DNA of 64,000 nt, from positions 124,001-188,000 of the forward strand of contig NZ_SRRU01000009.1 of NCBI RefSeq assembly GCF_004784465.1, written 5' to 3'. Under the pieces are notes generated by a model. That model ran no database searches. It saw only the letters and a list, made by a program, of their open reading frames with translations, and was not told the DNA's origin. The DNA comes from Streptomyces griseoluteus. GTDB taxonomy: Bacteria > Actinomycetota > Actinomycetes > Streptomycetales > Streptomycetaceae. The position numbers and the translations under genes were made by a program. Shown here in pieces: positions 25,965-33,441 of the stretch (its first letter is position 1; each line of letters opens with the position of its first letter).

Positions 25965-26120
25965 TCACCAGTAGTGCCGGCGACCGGCGACCGCGTGACC
26001 GGTGGCGCCGAGAATCCACAGGATGGCGCCGATCACCGCGAGGATGATGCCGATCGTCCACAGGATCGAGATCCCGGTGAGGAAGCCGATGATCAGAAGA
26101 ATGACGCCGATCGCGAGCAT
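25965..26120 (-). CDS. DUF6131-like two-TM miniprotein
   Basis: 51-residue membrane peptide, almost all hydrophobic: two helices (LAIGVILLIIGFLTGI and LWTIGIILAVIGAILWIL) followed by a conserved tail ending GRRHYW. Tiny proteins of this type are widespread in actinobacteria and of unknown function. GGAGG seven to eight bases before the ATG supports translation. It is a single gene between P450 and NAD kinase on the same strand. Confidence 0.75.
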   Translation of the reverse strand: MLAIGVILLIIGFLTGISILWTIGIILAVIGAILWILGATGHAVAGRRHYW

Positions 26121-26248
26121 GGTGTGCCTCCAGCCGTAGGAGTAGTACCTGCTTTTCTTGTGCCCCGATGCGGGACACATTCTCACTCCGGAGCGGGAAA
26201 CCTGGACATCCTTGCGAGCCGGTTCGAGCCAGGCGACATTTCCGCAGG

Positions 26249-27322
26249 TCAGTGGTGGGGACGGGGCTCGTCGGGGGACGCGGGCAGGGCCAGATGCTCG
26301 AGGTCGCCGGGCGGCGCCGAGCGTACCGGCCACAGCGGGGCCGCCTGGCCGTCCGCGACCGCCGCGGGGGCGTCGGTGAGGTTCATCCGCTCCCGCAGCC
26401 GCCCGTAGAAGTCCATCGGGCCCAGCCGCACCGCCCGCAGCCGCCGGGGGGAGGCGTACACGCCGATCCAGTCGCCCGGGTTCAGCACGCCCCGCACCTG
26501 GCCGTCGATACTGACCGCGGCCTGGCCGGAGCGCTCCAGCACCCGGAACGCGATCGGCTCGTCCGGCGCCGCCAGCACCGAGCGGTTGAACGTCATGTGC
26601 GGGGCGACCGGCGTGAACAGCAGCCCCTCCATGCGCGGCGAGACCACCGGCCCCCCGGCGGCGAAGCTGTACGCGGTCGAGCCGGTCGGCGTGGCCACCA
26701 GCAGCGCGTCGGCGGAGTACGAGGCGAGGAGCTGGCCGGCGATGTACACGCCGACCGACACCTGCCGGTCCCGGGCCAGCTTCTCCAGGACCACGTCGTT
26801 CAGCGCGGTGACGTTCAGGGCCACGCCCCAGTCGTCCCCGACGGTGCAGTCCCCGCGTACCCGTGGCGGCGGCAGCATCGGGCCGCGCCCGTAGCGCACC
26901 AGGTCCGCCATGTGCGCGGGCACGCCCAGCGGGCAGGAGGCGCGCATGGTGAGCAGCATCCGGCTCTCCACCTCGTACCGTCCCTCGTACACCGCGTCCA
27001 GCGCGGCCCGTACGTCCGGGGCGGGTACCTCGGTGAGGAAGCCGACGCGGCCGAGATCGACGCCGAGCACCAGGGCGTCGTTCTCCGCGGCCAGGCGGGC
27101 GCCGCGCAGGAAGGTGCCGTCGCCGCCCAGGGTGACGATGAGGTCCGGGTCGCCGGCGCTGTCGACCTCCTCGCGGGCGCTGTGCCGGGCGCCCTCCTGC
27201 CAGACGTCGATGTCGGCGCAGCCCACGCCGTGCCCGGCGCACCAGTCGCGCACCGCGTCCGCCGCGGCGAGGGCGGCCGGGCGCCCGGCGTGCACGACCA
27301 GACCGATACGGCTCACCGTCAT
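26249..27322 (-). CDS. nadK: NAD kinase
   Basis: 357-residue ATP/polyphosphate-dependent kinase that makes NADP from NAD. The GGDGTFLRGAR motif (about residue 70) and the downstream ALNDVV and TPTGSTAYSFAAGGP motifs are those of the NadK/PpnK family. The C-terminus is extended by about 40 Pro/Ala-rich residues. GGAGG lies 11 bases before the chosen ATG. Streptomyces often has two NAD kinases; this one is not beside recN or tlyA, so it is probably the accessory copy (inference). Confidence 0.92.
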   Translation of the reverse strand: MTVSRIGLVVHAGRPAALAAADAVRDWCAGHGVGCADIDVWQEGARHSAREEVDSAGDPDLIVTLGGDGTFLRGARLAAENDALVLGVDLGRVGFLTEVPAPDVRAALDAVYEGRYEVESRMLLTMRASCPLGVPAHMADLVRYGRGPMLPPPRVRGDCTVGDDWGVALNVTALNDVVLEKLARDRQVSVGVYIAGQLLASYSADALLVATPTGSTAYSFAAGGPVVSPRMEGLLFTPVAPHMTFNRSVLAAPDEPIAFRVLERSGQAAVSIDGQVRGVLNPGDWIGVYASPRRLRAVRLGPMDFYGRLRERMNLTDAPAAVADGQAAPLWPVRSAPPGDLEHLALPASPDEPRPHH

Positions 27323-27411
27323 CCCGACACCCGCCTCCCAGCCGACCCGCACGACCGCCCCATCCTCACCGGGAGGCGGACACGCGTGCGGGACGCCACG
27401 CCGCCGGGGTG

Positions 27412-28305
27412 CTACCGGGCGGTGCCGAAGTCCTGGGTCCAGTAGCTGCCGGGCTGGGCGAGGCCCACGCCGATCTCCTTGAAGGAGCAGTTGAGGATGT
27501 TCGCCCGGTGACCGGGGCTGTTCATCCAGCCGGCCATGACCTGCTCGGGCGTCGGGTAGCCGTAGGCGACGTTCTCGCCGTACGTGCTCCACTGGTAGCC
27601 GGCCGCGGTGATGCGCGAACCGGGGTCGGAGCCGTCGGAGCCGGTGTGCGACATGGTGTTGTGCGCGGCCATGTCGGCGCTGTGGTCCTGCGCGGCCTTG
27701 GTCAGCGTGGAGTTGAGGGCGACCGGGGAGCAGCCGGCCTTGGCGCGCTCGGCGTTGACCAGTTCCACGATTCGGGCCACGTCGCCGGAGGCGGTCGCTG
27801 CGGGCTGCGGGGTGCCGGGCGAGGCGGCGGTGGCGGTCTGCACGGGGCGGGGCGCGGTGGAGACCTGGCGCACGGTCGGGGCCGGAACGGGCTTCGTGAA
27901 GGCCGCCTTGGTGACGGCGGGCTCGGCCGTGGCCGGCTTGGCGGGCTGGGCGGCCGCCGTGGTCTTCGCCGCCTCGGGGGCCTGCCGCGTGGCGCGGTGG
28001 TGGGCGGGCGCCGCAGTGGGCCGGTGCTCGGTGCGGAGGCTCGGGGAAGCGGAGGGGGTCGCGGGGGCGGCGGCCTGCTTCCGCACCTGGTGCGGTGTGT
28101 GACGGGGGCTCTGCCCGGTGTGCCAGGCGGTGGCCTCGGTCGGCCGGCCGGAGTCGCTCTGCCAGGCGGTGGCCTCGGTCGGCCGGCCGGAGTCGCCCTT
28201 CCAGTCGACGCAGGCCACGGCGGCGGTCGGTACGCCCACCGCGCCCACGGCGACGGCGGCTATGAGCACTCGCCGGTACTGCTGGTCCTTACGGTGCTTT
28301 GCCAT
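27412..28305 (-). CDS. Secreted CAP/SCP-domain protein
   Basis: 297-residue extracellular protein. The signal sequence (RRVLIAAVAVGAVGVPTAAVA) is followed by about 130 residues of low-complexity Pro/Ala/Thr/Lys linker that begins with two tandem 13-residue repeats. The C-terminal CAP domain (about residues 170-297) has AERAKAGCSPV, HNTMSHTGSDG, YGENVAYG and WMNSPGHRANIL, with the His and Glu residues of the CAP cavity. Function of bacterial CAP proteins is poorly defined; wall-associated binding or hydrolysis has been proposed. GAGG lies 8 bases before the ATG. Confidence 0.9.
   Translation of the reverse strand: MAKHRKDQQYRRVLIAAVAVGAVGVPTAAVACVDWKGDSGRPTEATAWQSDSGRPTEATAWHTGQSPRHTPHQVRKQAAAPATPSASPSLRTEHRPTAAPAHHRATRQAPEAAKTTAAAQPAKPATAEPAVTKAAFTKPVPAPTVRQVSTAPRPVQTATAASPGTPQPAATASGDVARIVELVNAERAKAGCSPVALNSTLTKAAQDHSADMAAHNTMSHTGSDGSDPGSRITAAGYQWSTYGENVAYGYPTPEQVMAGWMNSPGHRANILNCSFKEIGVGLAQPGSYWTQDFGTAR
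28121..28198 (-). repeat. 39-bp tandem repeat in the CAP-protein linker
   Basis: A 37-base identical unit starts at 28121 and again at 28160 (39-bp period), encoding two copies of DSGRPTEATAW. It is inside the coding frame, so copy-number change would lengthen or shorten the linker by 13 residues. Confidence 0.9.
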
Positions 28306-28739
28306 GCGTGAAACCTCATTCGGTAGGCGCCGGGCGCCGCCGCGCGGCTTCCTCTTGCTGGAACCCGCCTCCCGAACAGCAAAAGACGCCCTGCGAGTCG
28401 CCATTCTTAGGACGGTCACACAAGGCATGCAAAGGGACTGTCGTACTAACACGCTTCGTAGATCCAGGAGCCCCTTGCCAAGGTCACGTGGGCGTGCCGA
28501 CCCGGCAGCAGCGGTTCCAGTCCGCTGCTGCCGGGCCGTCAGAACCCCTCATGATTTGCGAAAGCGAGGTTCTCGGGCGGGTGGATCGCCCGCTTCGGGG
28601 GACAGCGTGATCCAAATACCCGCCAAGACGGACAAAGCGCACTTGTCGTCCCGGCTCATCACCTACTAAGGGACACCCGTAGGTCATCGCAGCCTGTGAG
28701 GGATGTCACGGAACCATCCCCTTGTCCGGCCGCTCGGGG
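28306..28739. other. 434-bp gene-free region upstream of CAP gene
   Basis: No convincing coding frame. It must contain the CAP-gene promoter (minus strand) and the 3' end of the XRE regulator transcript. A strong 14-bp hairpin lies at 28501-28535. I looked for c-di-AMP (ydaO-type) riboswitch elements such as GGGGTGAAT or GTCAGCTAAC, which precede some Streptomyces wall-enzyme genes, and found none. Confidence 0.5.
28501..28535. terminator. Perfect 14-bp hairpin
   Basis: CCCGGCAGCAGCGG (28501-28514) pairs perfectly with 28522-28535 around a 7-base loop. It lies 205 bp downstream of the XRE regulator stop and 196 bp upstream of the CAP start, so it could terminate the former or act in the leader of the latter. 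There is no T-run on either side. Confidence 0.6.
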
Positions 28740-29579
28740 CTACACGTCCATCCGCTGGGTTCCCACGACCGACAGCAGGCGGAGCGCCTCCTCCGAGGGC
28801 GAGCCGGGCGTGGCGGTGTAGAGGACGAGGCGCTGGTCCCGGTCCGGGACGTGCAGGACGTCGCAGTTGACGGTCAGGGGGCCGACCACCGGGTGGTGGA
28901 AGGTCTTGGCCAGGGTCGGCAGCACGGAGACCTCGTACGCCTCCCAGAGCCGGGCGAACTCATCGCTGCCCGCCAGGAGTTCGGCCACCAGGCCGGTCAC
29001 CTCGGGGGAGTCGGGGTAGCGGGCGGAGGCGGCGCGCAGCCGCTGCGCCGAGTCGCGGGCGAACGCGGCCGCGTCCGAGACGCCGTACAACCCGCCCTGG
29101 TGCGAGTCGAGGAAGACGCGGCGGATCAGATTGCGGTCGCGGCGCGACAGCGCGGAGAAGTCCTCCATCAGCGCCGCCGCCAGGTCGTTCCAGGCGAGCA
29201 CCTCGCCGATCGCCGACGTGACGATGGCGGCCGTCCCCGGCAGCCGGGACAGCAGGTCCAGGATGCTCTGCCGCACCTCGCGCGGGGGGCCGGGCGGCGG
29301 GGCCGGGGGCGCCCCGGCCAGGTGGTGCAGGTGGTCGCGCTCGGCGTCCGTCAGACGCAGCGCCCTGACCAGCCCGGACAGCACCTCACGGGACGGGCGC
29401 GGGCCGCGCGCCTGCTCCAGCCGCGTGTAGTACTCGGTGGAGATGAACGCCAGTTGCGCCACCTCCTCGCGCCGCAGCCCCGGCGTACGGCGGCGCGGTC
29501 CGGCGGGCAGACCCACCTCGGCCGGGCCGATCCGCTCGCGCCTGTCGCGCAGAAACGCCGCCAGTTCGTCTCGGTCCAC
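28740..29579 (-). CDS. XRE-family regulator with MmyB-like ligand domain
   Basis: 279-residue regulator. The N-terminal Cro/cI helix-turn-helix is at about residues 30-80 (RREEVAQLAFISTEYYTRLEQ). The C-terminal domain of about 170 residues is the MmyB-like PAS-type fold (VLAWNDLAAALMEDF, NLIRRVFLD, TVNCDVLHVP). MmyB-like regulators are abundant in Streptomyces, usually divergent from an oxidoreductase that they repress, and bind fatty acids in one studied case. Here the divergent partner is an SDR gene 86 bp away, with an inverted repeat between them. Confidence 0.88.
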   Translation of the reverse strand: MDRDELAAFLRDRRERIGPAEVGLPAGPRRRTPGLRREEVAQLAFISTEYYTRLEQARGPRPSREVLSGLVRALRLTDAERDHLHHLAGAPPAPPPGPPREVRQSILDLLSRLPGTAAIVTSAIGEVLAWNDLAAALMEDFSALSRRDRNLIRRVFLDSHQGGLYGVSDAAAFARDSAQRLRAASARYPDSPEVTGLVAELLAGSDEFARLWEAYEVSVLPTLAKTFHHPVVGPLTVNCDVLHVPDRDQRLVLYTATPGSPSEEALRLLSVVGTQRMDV

Positions 29580-29611
29580 GCGTCCAGTCTGCGCCGGACC
29601 GGCGGCGCCAG

Positions 29612-29632
29612 CCAGGTACCGCCTGTGCCTGG
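29612..29632. promoter_or_regulatory. Inverted repeat CCAGG-N11-CCTGG, candidate XRE operator
   Basis: CCAGG (29612-29616) and CCTGG (29628-29632) form a palindrome with extra matches towards the centre (ACC/TGT partial). It lies centrally in the 86-bp divergent region between the XRE regulator and the SDR. Confidence 0.5.
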
Positions 29633-29665
29633 ATGAGCGGGGCCGGGCGGCGCAGGCTCGAGTAC

Positions 29666-30457
29666 ATGAACCCCACAGCGACAGACACTTCCGCCCCCAC
29701 CGGACTGCTCCCCGGCAAGGTCGCCTTCATCACCGGCGCCGGACGCGGGATCGGCGCCGCCGCGGCCCGGCTCTTCGCCCGCGAGGGGGCGCGGGTCGTG
29801 CTCGCCGCCCGCAGTGAGGACCAGCTCAAGGCGGTCACCGAGGAGATCCGGGCCGAGGGCGGTACCGCCGACCACGTGGTCTGCGACCTGGCCGACGGGA
29901 ACGCGGTGCGCGCCGCCGTCGACCGCGTCGTACAGCTCCACGGACGCCTCGACATCGCCTTCAACAACGGGGCCGCCAACCAGGCGCCCGGCCCGCTGGA
30001 CGAGCTGTCAGAGGACGAGTTCGACCGGCTCTACACCGTCAACCTCAAGGGGCAGTGGCTGGCCATGAACGCCGAGGTCGCGGCCATCCGGGCCACCTCC
30101 GGCAGCGGAGCCGTCGTCAACAACTCCTCCGTCGGCAGCCTGCGCGGCAACCCCGAACTGCCGGGCTACGGCGCGATGAAGCGGGCCCTGAACAGCATCA
30201 CCGAGTCGGCCGCCGTCACGTACGGCCCCGAGGGCATCCGGGTCAACGCCATCGCGCCCGGCAACACGGCCACCGAGATGATGCGGGCCTGGGAGGAGAA
30301 GGCGCCCGGCCTTCAGGAGCGGCTCCAGGCGCACACCCCGCTGCGGCGGGACGCGCGGCCCGAGGAGATCGCGGAGGCCGCGGCCTGGCTGCTGAGCGAC
30401 CGCGCATCCTTCGTCACCGGCGCGGTCCTGCGGGTGGACGGCGGCGCCCTCACCTGA
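29666..30457 (+). CDS. Short-chain dehydrogenase/reductase
   Basis: 263-residue classical SDR. The nucleotide-binding TGAGRGIG is at residues 24-30, CDLADG binds the adenine side, and FNNGA is the NAG-equivalent. The catalytic Ser lies in NNSSVGS, with Tyr168 and Lys172 (YGAMK). The C-terminal FVTGAVLRVDGG is typical of the fabG-like group. The Arg after the Gly motif (AARSED) favours NADP(H). Substrate unknown. The partner regulator is the divergent XRE/MmyB protein. The ATG at 29666 is preferred over an upstream GTG that would sit inside the operator region. Confidence 0.92.
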   Translation: MNPTATDTSAPTGLLPGKVAFITGAGRGIGAAAARLFAREGARVVLAARSEDQLKAVTEEIRAEGGTADHVVCDLADGNAVRAAVDRVVQLHGRLDIAFNNGAANQAPGPLDELSEDEFDRLYTVNLKGQWLAMNAEVAAIRATSGSGAVVNNSSVGSLRGNPELPGYGAMKRALNSITESAAVTYGPEGIRVNAIAPGNTATEMMRAWEEKAPGLQERLQAHTPLRRDARPEEIAEAAAWLLSDRASFVTGAVLRVDGGALT

Positions 30458-30490
30458 GGCGGGGCGCCGTTGCCGTGGTCGGCAGGAGGA

Positions 30491-31336
30491 TCACACCTCG
30501 CGCCAGCGGGCGTTGCACCAGGAGAAGACGCCGAACGCGGCCAGGCCCAGCGCGATCAGCGCCAGCAGCCAGGGCCCGGCGGGCAGGTCCCGGAACGAAC
30601 GCAGGGTGTCGTCCATGCCCTTGGCCTTGCCCGGCTCGTGCTGGACGGCCGCGATCAGGGCGAACACCCCGGCCACGGCGAAGACGATGCCGCGGGCCGC
30701 GCCGCCGCCCACGCCGAGGACGTCGACGATCTTCCGCACGGTGGGGGACATCTCGCCGGTGCGCAGATGCTTGCGGAACTTCCGCATCACCGCGCGGGCC
30801 GCGATGTACACCCCCGCCCCGATCACCACGAGCCCGGCGGCCCCGACGATCCACTGGCCGCCGGGCCACTTCAGCGCCATGGCGGTGACGTCGTCGCTCC
30901 GCTGGTCCGAGGAGCCGCCGCCGCTGCCCTTCTGACCGGCCGCGTAGGACAGCACGGAGTAGGAGACGAAGGCGTAGAACACCGCGCGCGCCGCGGACAT
31001 CGCCCGCTTCGACGCCTTGGTGCCGTCCGGGCCGGCGCTGCCGACCACCGCCTCCGACAGCCGCCACAGTGCCATGCCGGCCAGCGCGACACCGAGGATC
31101 CACAGCATGACGGCGCCGAACGGCTTGTCCGCCAGCTCGGAGAGGGCGCCGCCGCGGTCGGCCTGCTTCTTGCCGCCGCCACCGCCCAGGGCTATCTGAA
31201 GGGCGATGACGCCCACGAGTAGGTAGATGAGTCCACGGGCGACGAAGCCCGCCTTCGCCGCCGCGGTCATCGCCGGGCTGTCGGCCGCTCGCCGGGCCTG
31301 CCCCCGGCCGCGCTGTGTCAGAACGCTTGAGTCCAT
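30491..31336 (-). CDS. DUF1206 integral membrane protein
   Basis: 281-residue protein with six predicted membrane helices arranged as three repeats of a two-helix unit, each beginning with a conserved GFVARGLIYLLVG- or ARAVFYAFVSY-like helix. This is the layout of the DUF1206 family, whose function is unknown. A Gly/Lys-rich and a Gly/Ser-rich loop (GGGGGKKQ, GSGGGSSDQ) separate the units. It converges on the SDR with 33 bp between stops and diverges from the MFS gene by 65 bp. Confidence 0.85.
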   Translation of the reverse strand: MDSSVLTQRGRGQARRAADSPAMTAAAKAGFVARGLIYLLVGVIALQIALGGGGGKKQADRGGALSELADKPFGAVMLWILGVALAGMALWRLSEAVVGSAGPDGTKASKRAMSAARAVFYAFVSYSVLSYAAGQKGSGGGSSDQRSDDVTAMALKWPGGQWIVGAAGLVVIGAGVYIAARAVMRKFRKHLRTGEMSPTVRKIVDVLGVGGGAARGIVFAVAGVFALIAAVQHEPGKAKGMDDTLRSFRDLPAGPWLLALIALGLAAFGVFSWCNARWREV

Positions 31337-31401
31337 GACACACCCGATGCCCCGGCGTGTCCGCGTCACGCCCCACCGGCGCCGACGTGCCAAGGTGAGG
31401 T

Positions 31402-32607
31402 GTGATCGACTCCGGCACGGACCCCTCCCGGCGGCGCCTGCGCCCCGGATACCTAGGCGCGGCGGGCGTCTTCGCCGTGGGCATGATGGGCACCACGCTG
31501 CCCACGCCGTTGTACGGGCTGTACCGGGAGCGGATCGGGTTCTCCGAGCTGATCGTGACCGTGGTGTTCGCGGTCTACGCGGTCGGCGTCATCGTCGCCC
31601 TGCTGCTCGCCGGCGGCGCCTCCGACGTGCTGGGACGCCGGCCGGTGCTGGTCGTCGCCCTGGTGCTGTCGGCCCTCAGCGCGGTGTGTTTCCTGCTGGA
31701 GGGCGGGCTGCCGCTGCTCTGCCTCGGGCGGGTGCTGTCCGGGTTCTCGGCGGGGCTGTTCAGCGGCACCGGTACGGCCGCCGTCCTCGACCTCGCGCCG
31801 CCCGGGCGCCGGGGACGGGCCGCGCTCGCGGCGACGGCGGCCAACATGGGCGGGCTCGGCCTCGGGCCGCTGGTCTCCGGGGTGCTCGCCGAGTACGCGC
31901 CCCGGCCGTTGACCCTGCCCTTCCTCGTCCACCTCGCGCTGCTCGCCGTCGCCCTCGTGGTCACCCTGCTGCTCGCCGAGACCGTCCACCACGAGGGGGC
32001 CCGGCCACCGCTCAGGCCGCAGGGCATGCGGGTGCCGCCCGAGGTGCATGGGGTGTTCGGGCCCTGCGCGCTGGCCGCGTTCGCCGGGTTCTCCCTGCTC
32101 GGCCTGTTCACGGCCGTCGCGCCCGCCTTCCTCACCGAGACTCTCGGCGAGCACAACCTCGCGGTGACCGGCGCCGTGGTCTTCAGCGTGTTCTGTGCCT
32201 CCACCGGCGGCCAGCTCCTCATGGGCCGCATCGGCGCCCGCGCCGCCCTCCCCTGGGGCTGCGCCGTACTCGCCGCCGGCCTCGTCCTGGTCGGCACCTC
32301 CCTGTTGGTGGAGTCCCTCCCCCTCCTCCTCATCGGCGCTCTCACCGGCGGCGCGGGCCAGGGCATGGCCTTCCGCGCGGGCCTCACGGCGGTCGGCGCG
32401 GCCGCCCCCGAGGAACACCGCGGCGCCACCATCTCCGCCTTCTTCGTCGTCGCCTACCTCGGCATCTCCCTCCCGGTCGTCGGCGTGGGCGCGCTGACGG
32501 TCGGTCTGGGTGTGCGGGGGGCGGGCATCGTGTTCACGGCCTGCGTGATCGTGCTGGTGGTCGCGGTGGGGGCGCGGGTACGGGTGCGTCCGCCGAGGAC
32601 GCTGTAG
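31402..32607 (+). CDS. MFS transporter, drug-efflux type
   Basis: 401-residue permease with 12 hydrophobic segments. The loop 2-3 motif GGASDVLGRRPVL and the motif C-like GLGLGPLVSGVLAEY in helix 5 point to a proton antiporter (efflux) of the DHA1 type. Substrate unknown. GTG start with AGGTGAGG directly upstream. It is a single gene divergent from the DUF1206 gene, with no dedicated regulator adjacent. Confidence 0.88.
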   Translation: MIDSGTDPSRRRLRPGYLGAAGVFAVGMMGTTLPTPLYGLYRERIGFSELIVTVVFAVYAVGVIVALLLAGGASDVLGRRPVLVVALVLSALSAVCFLLEGGLPLLCLGRVLSGFSAGLFSGTGTAAVLDLAPPGRRGRAALAATAANMGGLGLGPLVSGVLAEYAPRPLTLPFLVHLALLAVALVVTLLLAETVHHEGARPPLRPQGMRVPPEVHGVFGPCALAAFAGFSLLGLFTAVAPAFLTETLGEHNLAVTGAVVFSVFCASTGGQLLMGRIGARAALPWGCAVLAAGLVLVGTSLLVESLPLLLIGALTGGAGQGMAFRAGLTAVGAAAPEEHRGATISAFFVVAYLGISLPVVGVGALTVGLGVRGAGIVFTACVIVLVVAVGARVRVRPPRTL

Positions 32608-32746
32608 CTCGCACCCGGCTGCGGGGCCGCGGGCTGTCGGGCGCGCCTCGATCGCGAAGGCGGAGTTCCGGGGAGTTCCACGTTAAGCAGAGCGGTGGGG
32701 CCTGGTGCCTCAGGCGCCGTGGGTCCCCGCCGCGCGTGCCTCACTG

Positions 32747-33409
32747 TCACCGCGTCGGTTTCGGGACGCGCACCGTCGTCGTCACCCTGACCTGGCACGG
32801 CATACGCGGAGTCGAGCCGAAGCCGAAGCGTACGGGTGGGTCCACCGGGGCGAGGGGGCCCAGGTCGCGGCCCTCGAAGGTGGCCGTCGCCGCCGTGAGC
32901 CGGTGCAGGTCGCGGGCGCCGTACCACTCGTACCGGCCGTTGCCCGCGGAGCCCCGCGTGTGGACGCCCATCAGCAGGCGGGCCACCGGGTCGGTCAGGG
33001 CGGCGAAGGCGGGCCGGGAGGTGACCGGGGCCGCCAGCCGGAGCAGGGTGCCCAGGGCGCCCCTGCGGCCGACCGTGAAGCACAGGTCGAGCAGCGCACC
33101 GGACGTCACCCTCCAGCGGTCCCGGGCGATCCGCACCCCCACCGGCACCACCCGCACTTCGTCGAACGCGTACGTCCCCGCGATGAACTCCGCCGCCTGC
33201 CCGGTCGGCGCCAGCAAGGTGCGGTGGCCGTCCGGGCGTTCCAGCATCACGTCGCTGAAGGGGCCGAAGGGGGTGTGGGGCCAGTGGCCCAGGACCAGGC
33301 GGGTGCCGGAGGCCGTGCCGATACCGGTGATCCAGCCGTCGAAGCGGAGGTCGACGGAGACGCGCGCGGGTGGAGGCGGGGCAGAGGAGCCGGGGGGCGT
33401 CACGCGCAA
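32747..33409 (-). CDS. Conserved hypothetical protein downstream of glpD
   Basis: About 220 residues, soluble, no recognised family. Features are a beta-rich first half (RVSVDLRFDGWITGIGTASGTRLVLGHW is typical, here given only by position 15-42), a conserved-looking TYAFDEVRVVPVG stretch and a basic C-terminus ending RVPKPTR. Codon bias is normal for the genome, arguing for a real gene. It starts 33 bp after the glpD stop on the same strand, so it is probably co-transcribed. TTG at 33409 has AGGGGC five bases upstream; GTG at 33403 is an equally possible start two codons later. Confidence 0.6.
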   Translation of the reverse strand: MRVTPPGSSAPPPPARVSVDLRFDGWITGIGTASGTRLVLGHWPHTPFGPFSDVMLERPDGHRTLLAPTGQAAEFIAGTYAFDEVRVVPVGVRIARDRWRVTSGALLDLCFTVGRRGALGTLLRLAAPVTSRPAFAALTDPVARLLMGVHTRGSAGNGRYEWYGARDLHRLTAATATFEGRDLGPLAPVDPPVRFGFGSTPRMPCQVRVTTTVRVPKPTR

Positions 33410-33441
33410 CGGATGCCCCTGGTGGGAAGCGGTGAAACAGG

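Noticed and set aside
28306..28739. Possible c-di-AMP (ydaO) riboswitch upstream of the CAP-domain gene.
   Set aside because: None of the conserved core words was found on either strand, only an isolated hairpin.
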